Shown: piece after piece, positions 45,201 through 55,292 of the stretch | Layout of the letters: each line of letters begins with the position of its first letter | Position numbering within the stretch: the first letter of the stretch is position 1 | Assembly: GCA_050084985.1 (NCBI GenBank) | Contig: JBITNC010000001.1 | Coordinates: 87,544,001-87,608,000, forward strand | Source of the DNA: Nageia nagi | Lineage: Eukaryota; Pinophyta | Direction: 5' to 3' | Length of the DNA stretch: 64,000 nucleotides | Made by a program: the position numbers and the translations under genes | Notes under the pieces: model-generated | What the model was told of the DNA's origin: nothing | The model's database searches: none | The model's input: only the letters and a program-made list of their open reading frames with translations

Positions 45201-45667
45201 CATGAAGTAGAATCAACCAAGAGCAAAGAATAATCTAGAAAAGAGAGACAAAAAATAACATCTTCCACAATATATATGCCTTAAAAAATATGTTAGATCA
45301 TAATATCATGTAAAATCATGTCATAATAGTAATTCATAATGCCCTAATTATTACAAAAGAGTATATCATAATAAAGAGATCATAGAGTTTTTCATAATAT
45401 GATCATAAAGTGGTGGTTAATGCTTGAAATATATAGCAATTATAAGTAGAGAAAATCATTAGAAATGTATTTCACTTCATCACAAATGATATATCAAGTA
45501 AGATCAAGGATGAAATAAATATAATATGCATACATTATCATGAGAATACAAAATATTTTATTCATAGATATATATCATTACAGAAATACTCAATTTTCAT
45601 TCATATATGCATACATACAAGATCATAATAAAATATGTCAACATCATCATGTAGTGTATTGCCCATT
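42300..45667. other. Unassigned AT-rich region, no gene recognised
   Basis: No retroelement domain, tRNA or host gene recognised on either strand. One stretch (42,345-42,500) repeats a CTCATCTTCT-type unit of about 21-24 bp; on the minus strand it would encode acidic GEDE/REDE words, so it may come from a coding repeat. The small frames at 44,543-44,752 and 44,911-45,216 (minus) have no recognised domain. It could be the remains of an older element into which B inserted. Confidence 0.5.
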
Positions 45668-48600
45668 TGTCATGACCCACCTCAAGACACTATTTGACCT
45701 CGAGTACCATAGAGGATTTTAATGAATTATATTTGAATAATGCTATGGTAATGACAAATTTGATATAAGAATATGTATCATTTGTGACAATTTGATGCTG
45801 GCATCAAGATATTTTGACATAGGTCATAGAGTGGAGAAGCAACCCAAAGACTCTATAGACCAAAGGTGAATTGGTGACAGAAATGGAAGGGTAAGAGGAG
45901 GAAATTATTAGAGCTAATTTGTTGACACACCCTATGACCATCATAAATCATGTAGTTGCATTTATAATAATTGTTATGATTATTGATTTCTTAAGGGAAA
46001 CATGTATGCAAAAATGTATGGATTAACCTTACTCTACAAGATGAGGTGACTGTCACAAGTAAAGGTGTGTTTTCTCTTATCTTGTATTTTTGAAATTTGA
46101 ATTTGAAATAGAAGAAAAAAGGGGATATAAATTTAGTTAAATTTGAAAAAAAAATTATTATAAGGTTAGAAATATAAATTTAATAAGGTAAAAGTTGAAT
46201 ATAAGTGTCCATATTATTGTCACATAGGGCTAATAGTAAAAATACTATTAGATAGAGACTAAGGTCTCCTTGTGGTAATACATGATATTCAATAGCTTAG
46301 AAAATAGTAAAGTAATGACCCTACTTAGTTTTGTATTCTTGTGTTAGGTATGTATAAGAGTTGGCACTAAATTGTCAGCTAATAAAAAAGGTTCTAAAGT
46401 ATTAAATTCCATTACCATCATTTACAACTTTAAGCAAGCCTACCCTAAAAATAATTAAAGGTGTGAAGAGACATCCATTTGGACAAATTTGAGCACCTTT
46501 AACTATAAATAAAGGAGTAAAGAATTATAAAAATGCTACCTATATATATCTTGCTATTTTCATTTTATTTTGGTTATTATCAAGCTTGGATTATGTGAAG
46601 AAAAGAACTCTCTCCTCCCTCTCCAAGTCAAGGTGCATTAACTTGCATTTTTTTTTTAAATGTCTAGTTAAATTAGTCTTGTCTTGGTATTATTTGAAAT
46701 ATGTATGGTAGAATTCTTTGATAAAAGTCTAGGAAATACTTAATGATAATAGCCTTGCTCTATTTGAATATGACATGCTACCTAGTCTATTTAATACAAT
46801 CATGGGATAGTTGGTACTTTTTTGCTTTTTGGAAAGGAATAGTTTTATATTGATTATTTGGAATTTATTGAGAAAGATTAGAATACAAATTTTATTGGCT
46901 TATTATTATGATATTATTTAGTTGATTTGACAATTCCCTTAATGTATATGCTCTTGAATTTATTTACAAATATTTTGAGTCTCTCCTTAGATTTCATCCT
47001 TACTTCTCGATAGACTTCTATGTTCATTTGAAAGTTCTCATAATTATCCTATGCTAAAATTATGTTGGCTAGGATGTTAGAATTTGATTATTTTTTCAAT
47101 ATTCTCCATTTTATTGTTAACACTCTTGTATTTCCTCTACAATTTGCTATGATTTGCATAATACTATGGAGGCATTTTTGACCTTGATATCAAATAGAAA
47201 GCCTTTTTAACTACTATTGATGATCCTCCATGCTTACTTTACACTTATGAATGAAAAGTGATGTAAAATTTCTTATCACTCAGCATTTATGTATTCATCT
47301 GCATTTTCCTCTATGAGTCACTTAGAGTTTATTGAATCCCTTTTCCTTTCACAAAGAACCTCCATGAATCAAACATGTTTATTTATAAATTGCTACTTGA
47401 TTAATCAAAAGTCAAGTTCCTTTACCTCCTCATAGCGATGCTTGAATAACCAAGGTTAAAGTTATCTTTCCTATAGTTAGTGTGAAAATGTAGCCCTTTT
47501 TCTTATGAGATCATATTGCCTCTAGCAAATTTAGAATTCTATTAAACAATAAGTTGACTCCCTCTTCTACGCTTGTTCTATGCTCTTCAAAAATCATTGT
47601 GGAAACCACTAAGAGTGTTGTTGAGTTTTGATAAAAGTACAAGAAATAGTAATTTGTAATACTCCATGATGAAAACTTTCATCTTGTTCTTCATATGACA
47701 ATAGATCTATTTGAAATTAAGGCATAAATTTGAGTTTTAATTCGTATGAATAGGTAATATCAGCATCGACTAAGCATCTATGAATAGAAAATTATGATTT
47801 TAAAGTACATCTTTCAAAGTGTTTTCATGCTCTCCCACTCCCATTTTGGCATCACATTCAAATAATCTCAAATGAATGATTTAGATTTTGATACTAGTTA
47901 GAAGTTTGATATGTTTATTATATCATTAGAAAAATGAAATATAGATTAAACTTTAAAGGAGATAAATATTACCTAATAATTGTGATTAAGTTTGCTTAGT
48001 ATATGATGAAATGGTATTATTGATTTAAGTATTTATTTGAATTTGTTTTGACTTTGATATTATGAATGGTATAATGATTATCAAGATAATTTGAATGAAA
48101 CTAAATATATCCAAGGTATTCATATGTAATACTAAATGAATTATTAAAGATGGGATAATGTATTATGAATTTAATGACTAAGGAAAGAAGGTAATCCTAA
48201 AAGGACGTAAAATTATTTTCAAGTCTATAAAAGCATACATTGCATATATCATGGTAAAATAAAAAAAGGGATGTCCTAAACCTCCTCCTTCCTAGTATTG
48301 ATCCGCCCACCAAGTTCCAAGGGAATGTTTGATGTTTAATGCTTAAAGATAAATAGAGATGTTTGATGCTCGATGATAATTGTTTGAAGATCGATAGATG
48401 TGATTCATGACATGGAAAAGAATGAATTTATAAGTAACAATGTCATACTTCATTTGTATTATGCTATGATGAATTATAAAATCATTAAATTGTATTAATG
48501 ATGTATTAATATCCTTTGTAATAAGTTTGTGAAAGCTTGTCATTATCTAAAATGTTGATAAATGAAATTATGAGATGTATTCAATTTTCTTGTAATTGAT

Positions 48601-50055
48601 CATTAACTTAGAAATGTTTAGTGAGGATTATTTTGTATTTATATTTTGTTAATATAATACATAATGAATGTAAATTAGATGATTTTACTTTCTTTTTATG
48701 AATAATATTATGAGTATTACATGATAAATGCTTGATGAAATAGAGTAGGGATTAATACCTGTTAGGTAGTTCAAAATTGATCTAAATAGACTCCTAAAGA
48801 AGTAGATAAATTAGGTTATTAATCCTTACAAATCCAATATTATCCCAACAATTTAGAATCAAACCTAAACTAAAGTTAAGATTCCAGATGATAATTTGTG
48901 ATCATTTAAGATATTTAGGGATCCTTGGGATCAAATTGGATATCAATGGGATCCCATGAGATAAATGGAATCATTCAAGATTCTTATTGGATGAATATAA
49001 GAAAAATAGCTAATAACCTTCACTAAGTAAACCTATTTGCTAGATGAAAAACAAAAGGAATATTCTTTACATGAGGACCACATAGAGTTGCATTACTTTT
49101 GTAGCAATAGTGGCTAGATCTTACCTCATAACTTTTTACTTTATGTATTCAAGAGATCTTTTGAAAAGTGGATCCATATACATGATACAATGTGTATGGG
49201 ATAAACAAGAAAACATGTGACTATTTGAGTAAGCCTATAATCAAATATTTTGACAAATATGAATGGTGTTAAACTATAGAACTTATCTCATACCCACTTC
49301 ACTATTAAAAATATTAATTTATGATCAGTAGGACATAGGTGGTTCTTTTTGTCAACACATTTAAAAATAGATTAGAATAAACAACCACTTGAGGATATTG
49401 TTTAATATCCATGGCTCCCCAAGTTATGGGCATAGGAATTCCAAATCATACGGTGGTGCTTGCCGATAGTTATGGGTAGGTTAGTACTCATATCCTTCGA
49501 TAGGTGAGTTAGGTGGGGATAGCATTTGAAAAAACTACTATTACCAAGTGAGGGAAACTAGTAGTCATACCACTTGCAGTTAGCAGATAGAGGTATGAAT
49601 ATTATTCCATAGGTGATGCTATCCACTCATAAGGAAACTTGCATAGGATAAGTTAATTGCTCCTATGAGATGGAAAGTTATCATTAGGTGACAATGAATA
49701 ACTTAGTGGAAGTGTGTTCTCTTAGATGTTATGGGCCTTGAGTAGAAAATCACTACACCATGACTAAAAATCCTATTACACATGGGACATGGAATAGGAA
49801 TGGTGAGGTTACTTTTGAGGCATCTTTTCAATAGGGTGAGTGTTGAAAAGTGAACACCAAAAAAAATTATTAGAGTTGGTTACCTTGGGTTCTTGGCCAA
49901 TCTTACCATGTGAGTGCTGAGCTAGCTAGCAACATTATCAAGCTCATGTGGGATCTCTTAGTTCATTCCTAGAATATCAAATGCTAAATTAAATAAAAAA
50001 AATTAGGTCTAAAATTTTAGGGTTTTGGTTGATGATAATTAGTGAATGCATTACA
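45668..50055 (+). repeat. Candidate 5' LTR of element G, left edge uncertain
   Basis: The right edge is fixed by the primer site at 50,057 (..GCATTACA then TTGGTATTGGAGC). The left edge is chosen from TGTCATGACCC at 45,668; another candidate is TGTTGACACACCC near 45,921. A TATA box at 46,504 is followed by a pyrimidine-rich stretch (46,601-46,625), as in LTR promoters. No coding block is seen in the whole span apart from short frames such as 48,343-48,543 (minus). Confidence 0.35.
46504..46511 (+). promoter_or_regulatory. TATA-like box, candidate promoter of element G LTR
   Basis: TATAAATA in CTATAAATAAAGGAG context, followed about 100 bp later by CTCTCTCCTCCCTCTCC. Confidence 0.45.
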
Positions 50056-50056
50056 T

Positions 50057-50071
50057 TGGTATTGGAGCATC
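50057..50071 (+). other. Primer binding site of element G (initiator-Met-tRNA type)
   Basis: TGGTATTGGAGCATC differs by single bases from TGGTATCAGAGC, the site complementary to the initiator Met tRNA used by many chromoviruses and copia elements. It lies two bases after the proposed LTR end. Confidence 0.7.
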
Positions 50072-50279
50072 ATGTTCAAATTCTTGAGCTTATGGTCCAT
50101 GACTCTTTTGCTATAATAGTTTAGGAAGTCTAAATTGAGTATGCATGATTCTAATAATAATACCATTTGGTTAATTCAAATTATGGCAATCCTAATACAT
50201 GTAACCAAAGCTTTAGGTAACCTATGACAAGGTACCACAAATAGCCTTCCCATGAATGCTAATTCTAGTACAAACCAAA

Positions 50280-51530
50280 GAAATGCTAGGGGATAAATGT
50301 TAGGGGCCAAAATATAAATGTTAGGGGTCAAAATGTAAATGTTATAGGTTGAAATGCTAGAGGTGTAATAATGAGGAATGCCAATTGGTAGGTTCCTACA
50401 ACTAACACTAAGAGTTCTTCTAGCTATTCTAATCAAAATAATGGAGGAGAAGAAGCCATCATGAGACTCCAAGAGTAGGTGGTTAGAGCAGTAAGAATTG
50501 ATAAATAATTTGCGAAATCAAAGAATTGATACTCCAAGATAAGAATCTGATCTAATCCTAGCATAATCAAGATTGGGTGGACTGAACAACCAAATTTAGC
50601 TAAGGATCAAAAAGAACTTGCATCTGATCTAAAGAAAGCTCAAATACCCAAGTTTAATGGAAAGCATGAAGGCAAGAATGCAAAGGTATGGTTATAGGAG
50701 GTAAAAACCTACTTTTTAATGAAAAATATATCACTAAAAACCAAAACCATGTGGGCTACCTAAAAATTTCAAGATATTGCTCTCAAATGGTGGAATTCCT
50801 ACAAAGTTGAGCATGGAATCTAGTATTTAAAGTGGCCAAAATTTGTGGAAGCATTCTAGAAGAGATTTATCCCTCAAGTCTATTTCAATAAGATATATGA
50901 GAAATATTATACACTTCAACAAGGTTCTATGAGTGTGAAAACCTATCATGAAAAGTTCATCAAACTTCTTAAGTATGTTCCAAATGATAAAAATCACTTG
51001 AAGGTTCATTGATTCCTTATGGGGTTAGATTCCAAGATCAAGATTGTGGTTAATATATTAAACCCTAAGATATTGGAACAAGCTTATGATCTAGCTAAGA
51101 GAGCTAAAAGTAACTTAGGCATAACAAAAACCCTCATGAATTATGTGTCAAATAGTGGAAAACTCAATCATAATCATAAGGATGAAAATTTTATAGCTTT
51201 GAGAAGAAACAACCTAGGAATAAGGGTTTCAAAAAGAAGGGTTTCTAGAAGAAGAATTAGCATTTTAGAAGATAGAATCAAAACCATGGTAATGGAAATT
51301 GAGGATTTAGGAACTTGAACCTCAATTTTTATAAGTAAAGAAATAACCAATATGTACCTAAGGATAATAATTTAGAGCAAAAGAAAGCTCCACATGATGG
51401 ATGTTGTAACTATGGTGGAGCACACTATGCAAGTCAATGCCCTTTGAAGATAAAACCACCAAAAGATCATCAAATTTTTGCAATGATTGGATTGGGGCAA
51501 GCTTAAGGAAAAGCTACACCTCTCCAAATC
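50280..51530 (+). pseudogene. gag: Gag of element G
   Basis: The N-terminal region has 21-bp repeats (50,293-50,355) encoding Asn/Gly/Gln-rich words. The capsid part runs from about 50,640: IPKFNGKHEGKNAKVWL, KTYFLMKNI, a DIALKWWNSY block (50,773), FVEAF..RFIPQVYFNK, EKYYTLQQGSMSVKTYHEKF and a VPNDKNHLKVH..FLMGL block, ending with ILEQAYDLAKRAKSN (51,075). The Retrotrans_gag pattern W-W....G..W..F...F.....P is visible. A zinc knuckle CCNYGGAHYASQCP lies at 51,405-51,446 (C-x2 spacing altered: Cys then Tyr-Gly-Gly before His). The 51,019-51,318 piece is open. Stops elsewhere, including expected Gln and Trp positions. Confidence 0.8.
50293..50355 (+). repeat. 21-bp tandem repeat in the Gag N-terminus of G, 3-4 copies
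   Basis: Units at 50,293, 50,314 and 50,335 of the form ATAAATGTTAGGGGYCAAAAT, with a partial unit before (GCTAGGGG) and after (GCTAGAGG). Seven codons each, encoding INVRGQN-like words, so the reading frame is kept. Confidence 0.88.
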
Positions 51531-52504
51531 TCAAGTAAACTTTGTAGCAAATCTTTAAAAGTTTTGATAGATTTTGGTGCAATGGATAGTTTCATTTCAA
51601 ATTCTTTAATTAAATACATGTCAAAGGTACCATAATTTTTGACAAATGGATAGCAAGTAGAGTTTGGGTTTGGTAAAAAGTATTTATTTAAATAATGTTT
51701 TAGGAATGTTGATATCAAGTTACACAAAGGGTTTATTGTATGGGATTTATATGTGGTTCCTTTAGCTTCCTATGATATTATCCTAGGAATGGATTGGTTA
51801 ATGGAACATAAGGCCTTGATTAATTTTTAGGAGAGATGGATGGAATATACTAATTTATTCCAAAATTGATACAAGGTGTTTAGTGATCAAGGACCATTTG
51901 AACCTTACTTAGTCATAGCCATGCAAATGAGAAGAAGTATTAGAAAAAAGGAAATGATCTTTGCAGTTAAGGTTAAAGAAGTAGAAGAAAAGGATAAAGA
52001 GGTAGAAATGTTAAATAAATATATTGTGTTGAGAAAATATAAGGATGTATTTCCTAAAAAATTACTAGGTTTACCCCCAAAATAAGAATTTAACTTCTTG
52101 ATAGATCTAATACTAAGAGTTGAACCTATCTCTAGAACCCCTTATAGAATGAACATCATTAAGATGCAGGAGTTAAAAGTGTAGTTACAAGATCTTTTGA
52201 AGATTGGATTGATAAATCCTAGTGTACCACCCTAGGGTGCTTCTATATTATTTGTTAAAAAGAAGGATGAAACATTGAGATTATGTTTTGACTATAGGAT
52301 GTTGAACAAGGTCACCATCAAGAATAGGTATCCTCTACCTAGAATCAATGATTTGTTCAACCAAATCAAAGATGTTGTTATCTTTTCTAGGATAGATTTG
52401 AGATTAGGTTATCATCAATTAAAGATAAATTAATAAAATACCTATAAGATAACCTTAAAAACTTAGTATGGATATTATAAGTTTGTAGTATTACCATTTG
52501 GATT
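51531..52504 (+). pseudogene. pol: Protease and truncated RT of element G
   Basis: Protease: SLKVLIDFGAMDSFIS (51,554-51,600), where D-F-G-A stands for the usual D-[ST]-G-A active site, and SYDIILGMDWLMEHKALIN (51,768-51,825) as its end. The linker ends with FPKKLLGLPPK (52,050). [43 protein letters not shown] (52,243-52,300), [36 protein letters not shown] and KFVVLPFGF. The RT stops exactly at this last block because the LTR of C starts at 52,505; the catalytic Y-x-D-D is beyond the insertion and outside the window. Aspartic protease would cut Gag-Pol. Confidence 0.86.
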
Positions 52505-53338
52505 TGTAGACACCTAAAAATGACCCTTCTTTTGATAAATGCAAGAGAGGAATAAAATTTTAAGCAAACAATAAAGTCTACCAAATCCTCTCAATTACTA
52601 GCAATCCAGTGCAATCACTAGCGATCATATCTAATCGTTGGCACTTGATGGTAATTGCTAGCAATCCTATAAATAGAAAACATAAAGAAAAAAATAGAAA
52701 AATTAGGCACCCAAGGAAATAAGTTGATGAATCAAGGATGAGTCATCCTTGATCCTACACTTTCCTTGTATGGATATAATCCATGATAATGTTGGATGAG
52801 ATTTTTTATCTAGCCTTGCCTTCTAAAATAACAACTAATGCTACCTAGAAAAATCTATAAATAAGACTCCTTACAAGGAGAGAAAGAGAGGGATGAAATG
52901 CAACCTTACTTCATTGAATTAGATCTAGATTGCTAAGTAGATTTCAATTTACTATTTTTTCTTATATGCATGTTTATTTCATGTTTATTTATTATAATTT
53001 TAGAGCATGAGCAGGTATGTTTGATGGGTTGTTGGTTTGTGCATGTGTAGGATTCCAAGACTAGCAACTTATTAAAGAAAAGAGAAGCTAAGGAGTTAGC
53101 AAGGAAGAAGTAATTAGAATCATTCTTGTTGTAGGTTCAATTAAATGATATTTGGATCTTGAATACCTCAGAAAAGAAGGGCCTCCAAGAGGCCTATATT
53201 ATGCATTGTAATGAAGCCCTCCATTACAAGGCAATCTATAATCAAAATTGAGGTTTATTTAGAGATCAATAAAGAATTTTTGTTGGTTGTGATAGCTTTT
53301 ATTTGTTCATGCTTGCAAGGTTATTTTTTTAGTAAACA
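52505..53338 (+). repeat. 5' LTR of element C
   Basis: Begins TGTAGACACCTAAAAATGAC and ends TTTTTTAGTAAACA, 834 bp. Landmarks shared with A and D: CCCTTCTTTTGATAAATG near the start, CACTAGCGATC words, GATGAGTCATCCTTGATC, the TATA box at 52,856, and the end block AATAAAGAATTTTTGTTGGTTG. The last five bases before it, GGATT (52,500-52,504), are the candidate target duplication, whose partner is outside the window. Confidence 0.88.
52856..52863 (+). promoter_or_regulatory. TATA box of element C LTR
   Basis: TATAAATA about 350 bp into the LTR, conserved in A and D, followed by AGACTCCTTACAAGG. Confidence 0.72.
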
Positions 53339-53358
53339 TTTTGGCATTAAAAGGAGGG
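53339..53358 (+). other. Primer binding site of element C
   Basis: TTTTGGCATTAAAAGGAGGG directly after the LTR, homologous to the site of D. It looks like a TTTTGGCGCC.AAAGGAGGG site after loss of CG. Confidence 0.68.
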
Positions 53359-53510
53359 CCCTCACATACAAGCTACATAGAAAATGAGGTGTAGGGGGTA
53401 TTTCTTACTATTTATATTTCACTTTTTATCTTCGATGTTTATGGAATTGTTACTAAAACTCATACTATTTTCTATTTATTGTTATTTTTTTCTATATATG
53501 TGATCATTGA

Positions 53511-53655
53511 TGATCTGTATCAAGCACCAACAACTTGTATCAAAATGCCAATGACTTGTATTGAAAATGCTAGCAATTTGTATTAAAATGCTAGTGATCT
53601 ATTTGAAATGCCAGTGATTTATACTAGATCACCAATGACTCTATGTGAAAATATT
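53511..53655 (+). repeat. Cluster of seven degenerate 22-bp units in leader of C
   Basis: Successive units read like ACTTGTATYRAAATGCYARTG: for example AACTTGTATCAAAATGCCAATG, ACTTGTATTGAAAATGCTAG and ATTTGTATTAAAATGCTAGTG. The same ATGCTAGTGA-like word occurs in the LTRs of the family. Confidence 0.8.
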
Positions 53656-54220
53656 AAAACATAATCAACTCAAAAAATAAGGTGTAAGTTTTAACTTTCA
53701 TGAATCTTGAAAGCATAATATAAGCATCAAAAAATGAAAAATAAAAAAGAACCCCTTATTTGTGATATCTTTTTCCTAGATTGCATATAGGAAGGGTAGA
53801 TGTATGAATAAGGAATATGCATTATTCATTTGCTTTATTTGAATAAATTATATGAATTGTTTATCTTTATGGAATTTGGGCATGATAAATAAAATCACTT
53901 AATACTTTATTTTATACCCACATATGCTCTCCCTTTACACTGAAAGGTGACCTTAGGTGATTAGAATTGGTATAATGGGAAAGAAGTAAATGAACTCTTT
54001 TTTTTCCACTTTTACTCTTTATCATTAAAATTAGTAAAGAATTTTCACTAAGTCACTTTTGCACTCAAAAGGAGGAATGAATTTTCATTTAAAAAATGGA
54101 ATGAACAAAAAGTCAATTTACCAAGATAAAGGTAAACTCAAAACACATTAAGTTGGTTAATTTACTAGGTCGGTGCTTTTTCTTTCACATTAATACTCTT
54201 TGATGTTCCACCTCATTACT

Positions 54221-54520
54221 TTGAAAGAAGGTTGAAGGATGGTAATTTGAAGAGGAGTTAAAGAACTTAATTTAAGGAAATATATTACATATTAAAACCA
54301 TTCCTATCTACCTTACCACTCTAAAAGGAGGTTGAAGGATTATGATTTGAAGGGAAGTCAAAGAACCTCATCTAAAGAAATCTATTACACATTAAAACTC
54401 TTCCTATCTACTTTACCACTCTAAAAGGAGGTTGAAGGATTATGACTTCTAGAGGGGTTAAAGAATCTCAATTAATTACTTCTACACCCAAAATAAATAA
54501 ATGAATTTCATTAAAGTTTG
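54221..54520 (+). repeat. Three tandem 100-bp units in leader of C
   Basis: Units start exactly at 54,221, 54,321 and 54,421, each AAR.AGGTTGAAGGATKRT, then GA.G.GR..AAAGAA, then a stretch ending CCTATCTACYTTACCACT (units 1 and 2). The third unit diverges in its second half. D has a related array at 19,066-19,340. Confidence 0.9.
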
Positions 54521-55292
54521 GTTAAAGAATCGCACTAAATGGAAAATGAATCTCATGGGTTAGATAAATATCTCACTAATTAAAATATTGCTTGTTTCAC
54601 ACCAAATAAAACATAATTAAAGGACATGGATGTTGGGTTGGAGTTTAGTTATCATAAGTCTTTTATTCCTAGTATATATGTATGAGACCTTTTTTAAATT
54701 AATATCAATGACTTGTAGGTGATGACCAACCATTGATTCTATACTTTGTGCACCCATCGATCTACACCATAAACCATAGAGCCAAACCTAGAGATGAATA
54801 ATAGGTTCTAGGGTAAAAGTCATCACTTTTCATTAGGTGAATATAAAAAAGAAGGCTATGCTTGGACCCCACTATCAAGATAGTCTTCAATGGTATTCCC
54901 CAACCCCATTGCACTAAGGGGACCATTTTAGGTACCAAGCCAATGCTTTGCCATAGATTACCTATAGGATTTTAACCTATCTTTGTTTAAACACTTAACT
55001 AGAAATACCAATCTAGGAAAATTAACAAAAAATAAAATAAATCATTCACATCATTTATTAAATAAAAAATAGTTTAATTTATTAAACAAAACTAGACAAG
55101 ATAACCACACTACAAAGGTGAGTCATAAATAGGTTATTTGTGCATATATTTGCTTTTTCTCGATAATATAAAAGCTAAAAATAAAATATAATTGCTATGA
55201 ACAATGTATGTTATTTTTTTATTATCTAATCAAAAATCAAAACCAAAACAAAAATTGAAAGGTGTAAGGTTCTTAAAAATAACAAAAAGAGA

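Larger units (their letters stand above)
45668..52504 (+). mobile_element. Element G: chromovirus-like Ty3/gypsy element, cut by element C
   Basis: From right to left the evidence is: RT cut at 52,504, protease (51,540-51,810), Gag with a CCHC knuckle (51,405), primer site (50,057) and therefore a 5' LTR ending at 50,055. The RT text ([38 protein letters not shown]) and the protease end YDIILGMDWL are typical of chromoviruses (Tekay/Del/Reina group). The left boundary is a guess: TGTCATGACCCACCTC at 45,668 looks like an LTR start and TATAAATA lies at 46,504, but this would make an LTR of 4.4 kb, perhaps enlarged by an insertion. The 3' part lies right of the window. Confidence 0.6.
53359..55292 (+). 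other. 5' leader of element C
   Basis: Non-coding leader of about 1.9 kb between primer site and Gag start. It holds a 22-bp repeat cluster (53,511-53,655), a 100-bp tandem array (54,221-54,520), and a conserved segment before gag (54,750-54,980) shared with D: AATGG.ATTCC then GCACTAAGGG, ACC..TTTAGGTACCAAG and CCTA.TAGGATT. No coding frame seen. It may hold packaging signals, which would explain the conservation between copies. Confidence 0.62.

Noticed and set aside
44543-45216. Minus-strand hydrophobic frames as host membrane proteins
   Set aside because: Composition matches AT-rich background; no start context, conserved motif or neighbouring exon.
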